A stretch of 64,000 nt of DNA from Rufibacter glacialis (GTDB lineage: Bacteria; Bacteroidota; Bacteroidia; Cytophagales; Hymenobacteraceae). Below the pieces are notes generated by a model. That model made no database searches. It was not told where the DNA came from and saw nothing but the letters and a program-made list of their open reading frames with translations. The position numbers were made by a program, and so were the translations under genes. Positions 8,434 through 18,225 of this stretch are shown here, piece after piece (within the stretch, counting starts at the first letter, position 1; each line of letters opens with the position of its first letter). The stretch lies in contig NZ_VKKZ01000020.1 in NCBI RefSeq assembly GCF_008271745.1, forward strand, positions 1 to 64,000, read 5' to 3'.

Positions 8434-10584
8434 ATGTCATATAACGCTATTACAAAAACTATCCGCATGGCCAATGGCCGTGATATAACCATTGAGACCG
8501 GCAAGCTTGCCAAGCAGGCAGACGGTTCTGTGGTGGTGAAGTGCGGAAATGCCATGCTGCTGGCTACGGTAGTATCAAACGTAGGTGCCCGCGAAGGTGT
8601 GGACTTCCTGCCATTGTCTGTTGACTACCAGGAGAAATTTGCCTCTTCGGGCAAAATACCGGGCGGTTTCCTGAAAAGAGAAGCCCGTCTTTCTGACTAT
8701 GAAGTACTGATCAGCCGTCTGGTAGACCGTATCCTGCGGCCTATGTTCCCTGATGATTACCATTCTGAGACGCAGGTGATCATCAACCTGATTTCTGCCG
8801 ATGCGGAGATCCTTCCTGATGCCTTGGCGGCTCTGGCTGCCTCTGCTGCCCTTTCCGTATCTGATATCCCCTTCAACGGACCTATCTCTGAAGTGCGCGT
8901 AGCACGTATTGATGGCCAGTTCCAGATCAACCCTTTGTTATCTGACCTGAAGCGTGCCGATATTGACCTGATTGTAGGTGGTACCGCTGACAGCGTGGCC
9001 ATGGTGGAAGGCGAAATGAGCGAGGTGTCTGAAGAAGACATGCTGGAAGCCATCCGTGTAGCCCATGCCGCTATCAAAGAACAGGTAGCTGTTCAGGTGG
9101 AGCTTGGCCAGGAGGTGGGCAAAACCACCAAGCGCGAGTACAGCCATGAGACCAATGACCTGGAGTTAAAGGAATTGATCTTCAAAGCGGTGTATGACAA
9201 AGCCTACCAGGTGGCCGCTTCCGGCAATGCTGTAAAAGCGGAGCGCAAAACTTCCTTTAAAGCCATCAAAGAAGAGTTTGTGGCCTCTTTGCCGGAAGAC
9301 CATACTTATGATGCTGCCTTGATTGGGAAGTATTTCCATGACGCGGAGAAAGAAGCCGTTCGTGACGCTGTCTTGAAAGAGCGTCGCCGGTTAGATGGCC
9401 GGGCATTGGATGAGATCCGTCCTATCTGGTCAGAGATCAACTACCTGCCCTCGGCGCACGGTTCTGCGGTATTCACCCGCGGTGAAACCCAGTCGTTGAC
9501 CACCGTGACCTTGGGTACCAAACTAGATGAGCAGATGATTGATGGCGCCATGTTCTCTGGCTACAACAAATTCATGCTGCACTATAACTTCCCTCCGTTC
9601 TCTACCGGTGAAGCCAAACCCATGCGTGGTACTGGTCGCCGCGAAGTAGGCCACGGAAACCTGGCTATGCGTTCCTTGAAGAAGGTATTGCCGGCGGAAG
9701 ACGAGAACCCTTACACCATCCGGATCGTTTCTGACATCCTGGAATCAAACGGTTCTTCTTCCATGGCAACTGTTTGCGCCGGTACTCTGGCCTTAATGGA
9801 TGCTGGTATCCAAATCAAAGCCCCGGTTTCTGGTATTGCCATGGGCCTGATCATGGACGAGGAAACTGGTAACTTCGCCGTTCTTTCTGACATTTTGGGT
9901 GATGAAGATCACCTGGGTGACATGGACTTCAAAGTTACAGGTACCGCCAAAGGCATCACTGCCTGCCAGATGGACATCAAGGTGAAAGGTCTTTCCTTTG
10001 AGATCTTAGGCCAAGCGTTGGCGCAAGCCAGAAATGGTCGTCTGCACATCTTAGGCGAGATGAACAAAACCATCGCGCAGCCTAACGCTGACTTCAAACC
10101 GCATACCCCGCGTTCTACCAATATCATCATTGAGAAAGAATTCATTGGGGCTATCATTGGACCAGGTGGTAAGGTGATCCAGCAGATCCAGCGTGATTCT
10201 GGTGCGGTTATCCAAATTGAGGAGAAAAACGACAAAGGCTACGTGAACGTGTTTGCTACCAACCAGGAAGCAATGCAGATGGCCGTGTCAAAAATCAAAG
10301 CCATTGTAGCCGTTCCGGAAGTGGGCGATACCTACACCGGTAAAGTTAAATCTATCCAGCCGTACGGTGCGTTCGTGGAGTTCATGCCGGGCAAAGACGG
10401 TCTGTTGCACATCTCTGAAGTGAAATGGGAGCGCCTGGAAAGCATGGAAGGCGTATTGGAATTAGGCGAGGAAATCCAGGTGAAACTGGTAGACGTTGAT
10501 CCTAAGACCGGTAAATTCAAACTTTCTCGCAAGGCTCTTTTGCCAAAGCCTGAGCGCCAGGAGTCTGCCCCTAAGAAAGACTAA
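8434..10584 (+). CDS. pnp: Polyribonucleotide nucleotidyltransferase (PNPase)
   Basis: 716 residues from the ATG at 8434 ([17 protein letters not shown]); the frame opens seven codons earlier, but this start matches the family. PNPase degrades RNA 3' to 5' by phosphorolysis and is a main exonuclease of the degradosome. Domains in order: RNase PH 1 (about 1-140), helical linker, RNase PH 2 (about 300-540, with FTRGETQSL and [16 protein letters not shown]), KH ([19 protein letters not shown]), S1 ([17 protein letters not shown]) and a short tail. All domains are complete. The tail rich in lysine and proline after S1 is short. The position behind rpsO is the conserved arrangement. Confidence 0.97.
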   Translation: MSYNAITKTIRMANGRDITIETGKLAKQADGSVVVKCGNAMLLATVVSNVGAREGVDFLPLSVDYQEKFASSGKIPGGFLKREARLSDYEVLISRLVDRILRPMFPDDYHSETQVIINLISADAEILPDALAALAASAALSVSDIPFNGPISEVRVARIDGQFQINPLLSDLKRADIDLIVGGTADSVAMVEGEMSEVSEEDMLEAIRVAHAAIKEQVAVQVELGQEVGKTTKREYSHETNDLELKELIFKAVYDKAYQVAASGNAVKAERKTSFKAIKEEFVASLPEDHTYDAALIGKYFHDAEKEAVRDAVLKERRRLDGRALDEIRPIWSEINYLPSAHGSAVFTRGETQSLTTVTLGTKLDEQMIDGAMFSGYNKFMLHYNFPPFSTGEAKPMRGTGRREVGHGNLAMRSLKKVLPAEDENPYTIRIVSDILESNGSSSMATVCAGTLALMDAGIQIKAPVSGIAMGLIMDEETGNFAVLSDILGDEDHLGDMDFKVTGTAKGITACQMDIKVKGLSFEILGQALAQARNGRLHILGEMNKTIAQPNADFKPHTPRSTNIIIEKEFIGAIIGPGGKVIQQIQRDSGAVIQIEEKNDKGYVNVFATNQEAMQMAVSKIKAIVAVPEVGDTYTGKVKSIQPYGAFVEFMPGKDGLLHISEVKWERLESMEGVLELGEEIQVKLVDVDPKTGKFKLSRKALLPKPERQESAPKKD

Positions 10585-10600
10585 GCGGTTTTCACCATTG

Positions 10601-10647
10601 ACCCGGCTCCGCACGTTCCAATTCCTGGGCGTGAGGGGCCGGGTTTT
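10601..10647 (+). terminator. Terminator after pnp
   Basis: ACCCGGC pairs with GCCGGGT, with further inner pairing (CACG/CGTG), followed by TTTT. Confidence 0.7.
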
Positions 10648-10786
10648 GGGGCTGTTTCCCAAAAACAGGTCTGGAAGCACGAGAGTTAGCAGGTGATTTC
10701 ATTTTAAGAGAACTTTTGGAGCCTAGGGAGGTGTTACCCTAACAGCCAACCAATACAGAGATTTACACAGATAGAAATACACTCCA

Positions 10787-11650
10787 ATGAGACAGCTGAA
10801 AATAAGCAAGCAGATTACCAACCGCGAAAGCCAATCCCTAGACAAGTACCTGCAGGAGATTGGTAAGGTGGACTTGCTCACCCCAGACGAGGAGGTAACA
10901 CTTGCCCAGCGCATTAGAGAAGGTGACCAGTTCGCCCTCGAAAAATTAACCAAAGCTAACCTTCGCTTCGTGGTGTCGGTGGCGAAGCAGTACCAGAACC
11001 AGGGCTTGTCTCTGGGTGATTTGATCAACGAAGGCAACCTGGGCTTGATCAAGGCCGCCAAACGCTTTGACGAAACCCGTGGTTTCAAATTCATCTCCTA
11101 CGCCGTTTGGTGGATCCGTCAGTCTATTCTTCAGGCCCTGGCCGAACAGTCCAGGATTGTGCGTCTTCCTTTGAACCGGGTAGGTTCTTTGAACAAGATC
11201 TCCAAGTCTTTCTCAGAGCTGGAGCAGAAGTTTGAGCGGGAGCCATCACCGGAAGAAATCGCCGAAGTGCTGGAACTCACGACTGCTGAGGTAGTGGATA
11301 CCCTTAAGATCTCCGGCCGCCACGTGTCAGTGGATGCCCCTTTCGTGCAAGGCGAGGAAAACCGTTTATTGGACGTTCTGGAAAACGAAGACGAAGAGTC
11401 TCCTGACACCGGCCTCATGAACGATTCGTTGCGCAAAGAAGTACAGCGTGCCCTTTCTACTTTAACCAAACGCGAAGCAGATGTTATAACTCTTTACTTT
11501 GGATTGAACGGGGAGCATTCCCTTACTTTAGAAGAAATAGGCGAGAAATTCAACCTTACCCGTGAGCGGGTTCGCCAGATCAAAGAGAAAGCGATCCGTC
11601 GTTTACGCCATACTTCCCGCAGCAAAGCCTTAAAGCCTTATTTGGGATAA
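10787..11650 (+). CDS. rpoD: RNA polymerase primary sigma factor (RpoD/SigA)
   Basis: 287 residues, the usual size of the Bacteroidota housekeeping sigma factor, which lacks region 1.1 and the large non-conserved insert of E. coli RpoD. Region 1.2 ([20 protein letters not shown]), region 2 ([20 protein letters not shown] through [13 protein letters not shown]), region 3 and region 4 ([20 protein letters not shown], the helix-turn-helix that reads the -33 element) are all intact. It directs recognition of the TTTG / TAnnTTTG promoters seen in this window. Monocistronic, with its own terminator. I cannot point to a clear promoter in the 200 nt upstream. Confidence 0.95.
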   Translation: MRQLKISKQITNRESQSLDKYLQEIGKVDLLTPDEEVTLAQRIREGDQFALEKLTKANLRFVVSVAKQYQNQGLSLGDLINEGNLGLIKAAKRFDETRGFKFISYAVWWIRQSILQALAEQSRIVRLPLNRVGSLNKISKSFSELEQKFEREPSPEEIAEVLELTTAEVVDTLKISGRHVSVDAPFVQGEENRLLDVLENEDEESPDTGLMNDSLRKEVQRALSTLTKREADVITLYFGLNGEHSLTLEEIGEKFNLTRERVRQIKEKAIRRLRHTSRSKALKPYLG

Positions 11651-11668
11651 GCCGTAGAAAAGTTTTCC

Positions 11669-11704
11669 AAAGCCTTGGTTTCAATAGGAACCAAGGCTTT
11701 TTTT
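11669..11704 (+). terminator. Terminator after rpoD
   Basis: AAAGCCTTGGTT / AACCAAGGCTTT form a 12-bp stem with an 8-nt loop, followed by a run of T. Confidence 0.88.
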
Positions 11705-12020
11705 GTTTCTTTCCGGTTTGGAAAAAGAAGGCTTGAAATAGGCAGGAGGTTCTCTCCGTTTTAAAAGCACCTGTTTTCAAGCAGGGGTTTAAACCCTGGG
11801 CCTGGGGAGATGTCTAAAGATAATTCTTGAGGCGAAGAATTCTTCCTTCCTCTATTTTGTTCTATTCTGGAAGAGGAAAAACCTCTTCTTTCTAAGGGAA
11901 AAGCGTGGTATTCAATCCCTTGTATAAAATTAATTTCATTTGGATACCATAGTAAACCAGCCTTGCTGGCCGTGTCTTTAAAATAATTCGTAATATTGCA
12001 CTCCCAAATTATTACCTGAT
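11705..12020. other. Intergenic stretch upstream of trxB
   Basis: About 316 nt without a credible gene. TAATATTG (11991-11998) is a one-mismatch -7 element for trxB, but no TTTG lies at the correct distance upstream. Confidence 0.4.
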
Positions 12021-12965
12021 ATGGAAAACCAAAAGGAGCGCGTAAAATGTCTGATCATAGGTTCCGGCCCTGCCGGGTATACCGCCGCCATCTACGCCTC
12101 ACGGGCCGGTCTTCAGCCGGTCATGTACCAGGGCCTTCAGCCCGGTGGTCAGTTGACCATTACCAATGACGTTGAGAATTACCCAGGATACCCTTCGGGC
12201 GTGAACGGCCCCCAGATGATGGAAGATTTCCGCCAGCAGGCCGCCCGTTTTGGGGCTGACATCCGCTACGGGATCGCTACTTCCGTTGACTTTTCGGGGA
12301 AACCCCATAAAGTGACCATTGATGAGCAAAAGGAAATAGAAGCCGATACGGTGATCATTGCCACCGGTGCCTCCGCTAAGTGGTTAGGTCTGGAGTCTGA
12401 AGCGCGCCTGAACGGCAGCGGCGTGTCTGCCTGCGCCGTGTGTGACGGTTTCTTCTACCGGGGCCAGGAAGTGGCCATTGTAGGGGCTGGCGACACCGCC
12501 TGTGAAGAAGCCCATTACCTCTCTAACCTTTGCTCCAAAGTGTACATGATCGTGCGCCGCAGTGAAATGCGTGCCTCTACCATCATGCAGAACCGCGTGA
12601 AGAATACTCCCAACATTGAGATCCTCTGGAACAGCGTGACAGAGGAAATCCTGGGAGAACATGGGGTGGAAGGTGCCCGCATCAAAGACACCGTAACCGG
12701 TGAAACCAGAGAAATAACTGTGAAGGGGTTCTTTGTGGCTATTGGGCACGAGCCTAACTCCAAGATTTTCCAGCCTTTCCTGGAGCATGATGAAAGCGGA
12801 TACCTGAAAACGGTAGCCGGCACGTCCAAGACCAACGTGGATGGCGTTTTCGCCTGTGGCGATGTACAGGATAATGTGTACCGCCAGGCGGTAACGGCCG
12901 CCGGCACCGGGTGCATGGCCGCCTTGGACGCAGAACGGTACCTGGCCTCTCTGGAGGACCATTAA
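12021..12965 (+). CDS. trxB: Thioredoxin-disulfide reductase
   Basis: 314 residues, typical low-molecular-weight TrxR. It passes electrons from NADPH through FAD and a redox-active disulphide to thioredoxin in the cytoplasm. The FAD-binding motif IIGSGPAGYTAAIYA is near residue 12. The redox pair is in SACAVCDGFF (Cys138/Cys141). The NADPH-binding motif VAIVGAGDTACEEA follows, and the C-terminal FAD motif is GVFACGDVQD. All key residues are present. In a bacillithiol-producing cell this enzyme works alongside the low-molecular-weight thiol made with BshB1, encoded 1.2 kb downstream. Confidence 0.96.
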   Translation: MENQKERVKCLIIGSGPAGYTAAIYASRAGLQPVMYQGLQPGGQLTITNDVENYPGYPSGVNGPQMMEDFRQQAARFGADIRYGIATSVDFSGKPHKVTIDEQKEIEADTVIIATGASAKWLGLESEARLNGSGVSACAVCDGFFYRGQEVAIVGAGDTACEEAHYLSNLCSKVYMIVRRSEMRASTIMQNRVKNTPNIEILWNSVTEEILGEHGVEGARIKDTVTGETREITVKGFFVAIGHEPNSKIFQPFLEHDESGYLKTVAGTSKTNVDGVFACGDVQDNVYRQAVTAAGTGCMAALDAERYLASLEDH

Positions 12966-12975
12966 AATAAAGGAA

Positions 12976-13028
12976 GAACAAGCCACTATGGGTTGCTGAG
13001 GCAATAAAATAGGGGCTTGTTCAGTTTT
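12976..13028 (+). terminator. Terminator after trxB
   Basis: GAACAAGCC pairs with GGCTTGTTC, with inner CTA/TAG and TTGC/GCAA pairing, followed by AGTTTT. A second hairpin (13033-13057, CCGAGCCT/AGGCTCGG) lies just before the next start. Confidence 0.75.
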
Positions 13029-13073
13029 AAAGCCGAGCCTGCCAACCTGAGGCTCGGTGATTAATTGGGTTAA

Positions 13074-14123
13074 ATGTTTTTTAAAAAACAAATTTTCTTT
13101 CTTTTGCTCGCCTGCTTTGCCTTTTTTGGGCAGACCGCGCAGGCCCAAAAAAAGAGGACAAACAAGGAATTCAGAAGCAAGGCTCCCAGAATAAAGCGGG
13201 TGAAGCCAGAAACCGCTGTTGAAGTCAAGCAGGAAACGTCACAAGACAAAGAGCAGCCAAACCGGGGGCAGTTCAACCCCGTGAAGAAGCTCTCTATTGT
13301 AAGTGAAGACACCACCTCGCTGGACCTGGGGGAACAAAGCATCATAGAGGTATCAGAGCAGATCCAGATGGACGACAGCGTCTGGGTAAAGATTGCCGCC
13401 TACTACGCCATCTGGGACACCCGAAATATCAACCCTTACCGCAAAGACGGCCGGCAGCTGAAAGACACCATAGATCTGAAACTCTATGACAACAAGCATG
13501 GCTATAAAATGCCGCTGGTAGAAACGCCTGTCACATCAGATTTTGGGTTCAGGGGCTATCGGTGGCACTACGGCACCGACCTGGACCTGGACACTGGGGA
13601 TTCAGTGAAAACCGCTTTTGACGGCGTGGTCCGGATCTCTAAGTGGGACGGTGGCGGCTACGGGAATTACCTGGTAGTACGGCACGTGAACGGGCTGGAG
13701 ACGCTTTATGGCCATTTAAGCAAGCCCATTGCCAAAGTAGGGCAATTTGTGAAAGCGGGTGAACTCATTGGCTGGGGCGGCAGTACAGGCCGCTCCTCGG
13801 GCCCGCATTTGCACTATGAGGTTCGCTACGAGGGAAACCCTATTGACCCCGAGGAACTGTACAATTTCCCGGATTACCTTCTGAAAGGAGCCAATTTCAA
13901 GGTTACCTCGGCCCTCTTCAATTATTACAACAAGGCGAAGAAAACCTCGTCATCTTCCTCGGCCAGCAAAGCCAGGAAAGTGGTGTACCACAAAGTAAGA
14001 AGCGGCGAGGTATTGGGCAGCATAGCCCGTAAGTATGGCGTGCCGGTTTCCCAGATTACCCGGTTAAACCGGATCTCCGCCAAGACCACCTTACGGGTAG
14101 GCCGAAGCCTCCGTATTAAATAA
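13074..14123 (+). CDS. Secreted M23 peptidase with C-terminal LysM domain
   Basis: 349 residues with a clear signal peptide (FFLLLACFAFFGQTAQAQ, cleavage near residue 24). A charged linker leads to a peptidase M23 (LytM) domain at about 145-250: HYGTDLDLDTGD carries the zinc His and Asp, and GPHLHYEVRYEG carries the HxH zinc site. A LysM peptidoglycan-binding domain forms the end (VYHKVRSGEVLGSIARKYGV to the C-terminus). It would act in the periplasm as a zinc endopeptidase on peptide cross-links, or as a regulator of amidases. It is followed after 11 nt by bshB1, so the two are probably one transcript. Confidence 0.92.
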   Translation: MFFKKQIFFLLLACFAFFGQTAQAQKKRTNKEFRSKAPRIKRVKPETAVEVKQETSQDKEQPNRGQFNPVKKLSIVSEDTTSLDLGEQSIIEVSEQIQMDDSVWVKIAAYYAIWDTRNINPYRKDGRQLKDTIDLKLYDNKHGYKMPLVETPVTSDFGFRGYRWHYGTDLDLDTGDSVKTAFDGVVRISKWDGGGYGNYLVVRHVNGLETLYGHLSKPIAKVGQFVKAGELIGWGGSTGRSSGPHLHYEVRYEGNPIDPEELYNFPDYLLKGANFKVTSALFNYYNKAKKTSSSSSASKARKVVYHKVRSGEVLGSIARKYGVPVSQITRLNRISAKTTLRVGRSLRIK

Positions 14124-14134
14124 GAATCAAATTC

Positions 14135-14863
14135 ATGAAGCTGGACATTGTAGCGTTTGCCTCCCATCCGGATGACGCAGAACTGGGGTGCGTGGGCACC
14201 TTGCTGGTGCACAAAGCCTTGGGCAAGAAAGTAGGCGTGGTAGATCTTACCCGCGGCGAACTGGGCACCAGAGGTACCCCAGAGACCCGGGCCCAGGAAG
14301 CGGCAGACGCGTCGGCAATAATTGGATTGGATGCGCGGGAGAACCTGGGCCTGGCCGATGGTTTTTTTCAGAACGACGAAGCCCACCAACGCAAGGTCAT
14401 CCAGGCCATCCGGAAATACAGACCAGAGATTGTGTTGATGAATGCGGTCCATGACCGGCACCCGGACCATGGCCGCGGCAGCAAACTGGTTTCTGAGGCT
14501 TGTTTCTTTGCCGGCTTACGGCAGGTGAAAACGCAGGACGAGTCCGGGGCTGACCAAGCCCCCTGGCGCCCGAAAGCCGTGTACCATTACATCCAGGACC
14601 GGTACATCACCCCAGACCTGGTGGTGGATATCACCCCTTTCTGGGAAAAGAAGGTAGAAGCGATCAGGGCCTTCAAAACCCAGTTTTTTACGGCTGATAA
14701 TCCAGACTCCTCTGAACCGCCTACTTATATCTCTTCCCCGGAGTTCATGCGTTTTGTGGAAGCCAGGGCCTTGGAGTTCGGTCATGCCATTGGCGCCACC
14801 TACGGCGAAGGATTCACCAAAGAGCGGTACCTGGGGGTGAAGAACCTGTTTGACCTGATATAG
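14135..14863 (+). CDS. bshB1: Bacillithiol biosynthesis deacetylase BshB1
   Basis: 242 residues, PIG-L/LmbE family. BshB hydrolyses N-acetylglucosaminyl-malate to glucosaminyl-malate, the second step of bacillithiol synthesis. The zinc and catalytic motif AFASHPDDAELG (residues 7-18) and the second metal motif HDRHPDHGRG (about 109-118) are intact. The segments VDLTRGELGTRGTPETRAQEA and ENLGLADGFF are characteristic of the BshB1 subgroup rather than mycothiol MshB. Other bacillithiol genes (bshA, bshC) are not in the window. It is probably co-transcribed with the upstream M23 peptidase. Confidence 0.93.
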   Translation: MKLDIVAFASHPDDAELGCVGTLLVHKALGKKVGVVDLTRGELGTRGTPETRAQEAADASAIIGLDARENLGLADGFFQNDEAHQRKVIQAIRKYRPEIVLMNAVHDRHPDHGRGSKLVSEACFFAGLRQVKTQDESGADQAPWRPKAVYHYIQDRYITPDLVVDITPFWEKKVEAIRAFKTQFFTADNPDSSEPPTYISSPEFMRFVEARALEFGHAIGATYGEGFTKERYLGVKNLFDLI

Positions 14864-14885
14864 TTAAATCAACTTTTAGGATAGG

Positions 14886-14943
14886 AGAGGCTCCATTTCA
14901 GGCTTGTTTTCAAAGAACAAGCCTGCAACGGAGCCTCTTTTTT
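14886..14943 (+). terminator. Two-part terminator hairpin after bshB1
   Basis: Outer stem AGAGGCTCC/GGAGCCTCT (9 bp), an internal loop, then inner stem CAGGCTTGTT/AACAAGCCTG (10 bp) with loop TTCAAAG, followed by six T. The stacked two-stem design recurs elsewhere in the window. Confidence 0.9.
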
Positions 14944-15090
14944 AAGTTAGGGTTTGTTCTCACCACATACGGTAAGGCAGTAAGAGGGAAGAAGGATATT
15001 CGCATAGTTTCTAACCTGGATGACAAGGGCCTACTTTTATGAGGGAACGGGTCACTCTATTTGCTTCTGGCAATAAAAGGTATAGAACAA

Positions 15091-15144
15091 AAACGCTCTG
15101 TTTTACTTCCGTTTTTAGATAAACAGAAGCAAAACAGAGCGTTT
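15091..15144 (-). terminator. Two-part terminator hairpin after accC
   Basis: Outer stem AAACGCTCTGTTTT / AAAACAGAGCGTTT (14 bp, perfect) and an inner TTC-GTTT/AAAC-GAA stem. Read leftward it ends in GCGTTTTTGTTC, so it terminates accC. Confidence 0.85.
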
Positions 15145-15162
15145 AATAAGAGAAGAGGAAGT

Positions 15163-16668
15163 TTACTTTAACCTGTTCTTCCGCCAGTCAGACATTCCGG
15201 ACGTTGGCGTAGTTGCAGTAGCCTGAGGAGAGGCTTTTTTAGTGTGGCCGGCGAACAGGGCCGCTAACACCGCTGCAATCTCCTCTTCCTCAGCAGAAGG
15301 AGCCGGCTTTAGAACACCGGGATCCTGGAAGTACAGCTCAATGAACTTGGTATCGAAATTCCCTGACCGGAACGCCTCGTGCTCCATGACAAACTTGCCG
15401 AAGGAGAGGGTTGTCTCAATGCCCGTGATCTGGTATTCGTCAATGGCCCTGATCATTTTCTCAATGGCCTCCTGGCGGTCTTTGCCATAGGTCACCAGTT
15501 TGGCAATCATAGGATCATAGTAAATGGGAATCTCCATGCCTTCCTCAAAGCCGTCATCTACCCGTACTCCTAGCCCTTGGGGGCGTTTGTAGGTGGTCAA
15601 GGTTCCTATGTCTGGCAGGAAATTGTTGGCCGGGTCTTCGGCGTACACGCGTAGTTCCATGGCGTGTCCGGTGATGGTGAGATCTTCCTGGGAGAAGGAG
15701 AGAGGCGCGCCTTGGGCTACCTTGATTTGCTCTTTTACCAGGTCCAGACCGGTGATCTGCTCGGTTACCGGGTGTTCCACCTGCAGGCGGGTGTTCATCT
15801 CCAGAAAGTAGAAGTTCAGGTTCTCATCCAGCAGGAACTCCACGGTACCGGCTCCTACGTAGTCGCAGGCCTTGGCCACGTCCACCGCGCAGCGGCCCAT
15901 CTGTTCTCTCAGCTCCGGGGTAAGCACTGCGGAAGGAGCTTCTTCAATCACTTTCTGGTGGCGGCGTTGGATGGAGCACTCGCGCTCAAATAGATGCACG
16001 ATGTTCCCGTGGGTATCGCCCAGCACCTGTATTTCAATGTGCCGCGGAGAGGAGACGTATTTTTCAATGAACACCGAACCGTCGCCGAAGGCGGAGGTGG
16101 CCTCACTGACCGCCAGCTGCATCTGTTCTTCAAATTGTGCAACATGGTCTACCACACGCATTCCCTTGCCGCCACCGCCGGCGCTGGCCTTGATCAGGAT
16201 GGGGAACCCAATGGAAGTGGCTATGGCTTTGGCTTCCTCAAGATCCGTGATGGCGTATTCCGTGCCCGGAACCATGGGAATGTTGTATTTGGCTACCGCC
16301 GCTTTGGCCGCCAATTTACTGCCCATGAGTTCAATGGCTTCGGGCGAAGGCCCTATGAAGGTGATTCCCGCCGCCTGTACCTGCCGGGCGAACCCTGCAT
16401 TCTCAGACAGAAACCCATACCCGGGGTGAATGGCATCCACGCCCAGGCGTTGGCATACGTCCAGAATAACATCAGTCCGCAGATAAGAGGCACTGGAGGC
16501 GGGTGGGCCCACGCAGACGGCCTCATCGGCGAAGCGCACGTGCAGCGCCTGGCGGTCGGCTTCTGAGTAGATGGCCACGGTCTTGATGCCCATCTCACGG
16601 GCAGAACGCATTACTCGCAGGGCAATTTCACCACGGTTGGCAACCAGAAGCTTTTGAATTTTTATCAT
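15163..16668 (-). CDS. accC: Acetyl-CoA carboxylase biotin carboxylase subunit
   Basis: 501 residues. It carboxylates biotin on the carrier protein with ATP and bicarbonate, the first half-reaction of malonyl-CoA formation. The N-terminal biotin carboxylase fold begins IQKLLVANRGEIALRV. The ATP-grasp domain carries SAGGGGKGMRVV (glycine-rich loop) and FLEMNTRLQVEHPVTE (metal and catalytic residues), and the C-terminal domain ends near residue 450. About 50 extra residues with an acidic and then Ala/Thr-rich stretch (SAEEEEIAAVLAALF) follow, which E. coli AccC (449 residues) lacks. There is no accB beside it, so it could instead serve a propionyl- or acyl-CoA carboxylase; the sequence looks like AccC. 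Divergent from the sphingolipid-type enzyme gene. Confidence 0.9.
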   Translation of the reverse strand: MIKIQKLLVANRGEIALRVMRSAREMGIKTVAIYSEADRQALHVRFADEAVCVGPPASSASYLRTDVILDVCQRLGVDAIHPGYGFLSENAGFARQVQAAGITFIGPSPEAIELMGSKLAAKAAVAKYNIPMVPGTEYAITDLEEAKAIATSIGFPILIKASAGGGGKGMRVVDHVAQFEEQMQLAVSEATSAFGDGSVFIEKYVSSPRHIEIQVLGDTHGNIVHLFERECSIQRRHQKVIEEAPSAVLTPELREQMGRCAVDVAKACDYVGAGTVEFLLDENLNFYFLEMNTRLQVEHPVTEQITGLDLVKEQIKVAQGAPLSFSQEDLTITGHAMELRVYAEDPANNFLPDIGTLTTYKRPQGLGVRVDDGFEEGMEIPIYYDPMIAKLVTYGKDRQEAIEKMIRAIDEYQITGIETTLSFGKFVMEHEAFRSGNFDTKFIELYFQDPGVLKPAPSAEEEEIAAVLAALFAGHTKKASPQATATTPTSGMSDWRKNRLK

Positions 16669-16716
16669 TGGGGCAGGTACAGTTCGGTTCGTTCTTCAAA
16701 GAAAGTTGATTACGGC

Positions 16717-16724
16717 CAAAGTTA
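16717..16724 (-). promoter_or_regulatory. Probable -7 element for accC
   Basis: Read leftward, TAACTTTG matches TAnnTTTG about 50 nt before the accC start. No clean TTTG lies 19 nt further upstream. Confidence 0.45.
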
Positions 16725-16758
16725 AAAGGTGAATTTACGTGGCCATTGCGGCAGCGGC

Positions 16759-16789
16759 TTTGTAATTGAGAACAATCAATGTAAATTTG
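16759..16789 (+). promoter_or_regulatory. Sigma-ABfr-type promoter of the serine-palmitoyltransferase-like gene
   Basis: TTTG (16759-16762), a 19-nt spacer, and TAAATTTG (16782-16789): a full match to the -33/-7 consensus. The leader is about 80 nt. Confidence 0.85.
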
Positions 16790-16874
16790 CCTACCTCTTG
16801 TAGGTTTATATTTTTGATTTAAGAAGGTTGTTTGCACGCCCTTCACATCATTAACCGCCTTAACATTATCTAAA

Positions 16875-18113
16875 GTGGATTTATTTGAAAAGTTATTGGC
16901 CAACCGCGGTCCGCTTGGCAGCCATTCCCATTACGCCCATGGTTATTTCGCTTTCCCTAAATTAGAAGGAGAGATCGCTCCTCGCATGAAATTCAGGGGG
17001 AAAGAAGTTCTGACCTGGAGCCTGAACAACTATTTAGGCTTGGCAAATCACCCAGAAGTACGCAAAGCCGATGCAGATGCGGCGGCGGAGTTTGGGATGG
17101 CTTTGCCCATGGGAGCCCGTATCATGTCTGGTAACTCCAATAACCACGAACGTTTAGAGAAGGAATTAGCGGAATTTGTGCAAAAAGAAGATTCTTTCCT
17201 GCTTAACTTCGGCTACCAAGGCGTAGTGTCTATTATTGATGCCCTGGTGGACCGCCATGACGTGATTGTGTACGACGCCGAATCCCATGCTTGTATTATT
17301 GACGGGGTGCGCCTGCACCAAGGCAAGCGCTTCGTGTACCAGCACAATGACATGGAAAGCCTGGAGAAACAGCTTACCCGTGCCACCCGCCTCACCCAGG
17401 AAAGCGGCGGCGCCATCTTGGTGATCACCGAAGGAGTGTTTGGCATGAGCGGTAACCTTGGCAAGCTGCAGGAAGTGGTAGCTCTGAAAGAAAAATTCAA
17501 CTTCCGTCTTCTGGTAGATGATGCCCACGGTTTTGGCACCATGGGGAAAACCGGAGCCGGTACCGGTGAATATTTAGGCGTGCAAGATGGCATTGACATC
17601 TACTTCTCTACGTTCGCCAAGTCTATGGCCAGCATTGGGGCCTTTGTTGCCAGCAATGAGCAAGTGGTGGAATACCTGCGCTACAACATGCGTTCCCAGA
17701 CCTTTGCCAAATCGTTGCCCATGACCCTGGTGGTAGGGGCTTTGAAGCGCCTGGAGTTGCTGCGTACCCAACCTGAACTGAAAGAAAACCTTTGGGTGAT
17801 TGTGGAGGCCTTGCAGTCTGGCTTACGGGAAAAGGGCTTCAACCTGGGTACTACCAATTCACCGGTGACCCCTGTGTTGCTCAACGGCCAGATCTCTGAT
17901 GCAACAGCTCTTACCTTGGACCTGCGCGAGAATTACAGTATTTTCTGTTCCATTGTGGTTTATCCGGTGGTGCCAAAAGACGTGATTATGCTCCGGTTGA
18001 TTCCTACCGCCATGCACACTTTAGAGGATGTGGCAGAAACGATTGCCGCGTTTGAGGCTATCTCAGCAAAATTGGACAAAGGTCTTTACACGAAATCTCC
18101 GGTAACAGCCTAG
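16875..18113 (+). CDS. Alpha-oxoamine synthase family enzyme, probably serine palmitoyltransferase
   Basis: 412 residues, PLP fold type I. The family condenses an amino acid with an acyl-CoA and releases CO2. The PLP aspartate is in LLVDDAHGFGTMG, and the Schiff-base lysine is in FSTFAKSMASIGAFVAS. The latter is closer to bacterial serine palmitoyltransferases than to 8-amino-7-oxononanoate synthase (GTLSKALG) or 2-amino-3-ketobutyrate ligase. Sphingolipids are common in Bacteroidota, so the likely reaction is L-serine plus palmitoyl-CoA (or an iso-branched acyl-CoA) to 3-ketosphinganine. No other sphingolipid or biotin genes are adjacent. A strong consensus promoter lies upstream. Confidence 0.75.
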   Translation: MDLFEKLLANRGPLGSHSHYAHGYFAFPKLEGEIAPRMKFRGKEVLTWSLNNYLGLANHPEVRKADADAAAEFGMALPMGARIMSGNSNNHERLEKELAEFVQKEDSFLLNFGYQGVVSIIDALVDRHDVIVYDAESHACIIDGVRLHQGKRFVYQHNDMESLEKQLTRATRLTQESGGAILVITEGVFGMSGNLGKLQEVVALKEKFNFRLLVDDAHGFGTMGKTGAGTGEYLGVQDGIDIYFSTFAKSMASIGAFVASNEQVVEYLRYNMRSQTFAKSLPMTLVVGALKRLELLRTQPELKENLWVIVEALQSGLREKGFNLGTTNSPVTPVLLNGQISDATALTLDLRENYSIFCSIVVYPVVPKDVIMLRLIPTAMHTLEDVAETIAAFEAISAKLDKGLYTKSPVTA

Positions 18114-18225
18114 AATCGTACTTTGTTAATAAAATAATACAAACGCTTATTTTTTTTGCACCTTATTTTATAATTCCTATATTAGAGCCATAAAACGAAA
18201 TGTTAAACCATTTAAACAAGCTCTA

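Noticed and set aside
16875-18113. Reading the PLP enzyme as BioF or 2-amino-3-ketobutyrate ligase
   Set aside because: The active-site segment STFAKSMASIGAF fits serine palmitoyltransferases better, and there are no biotin or threonine-degradation genes nearby; kept as probable only.
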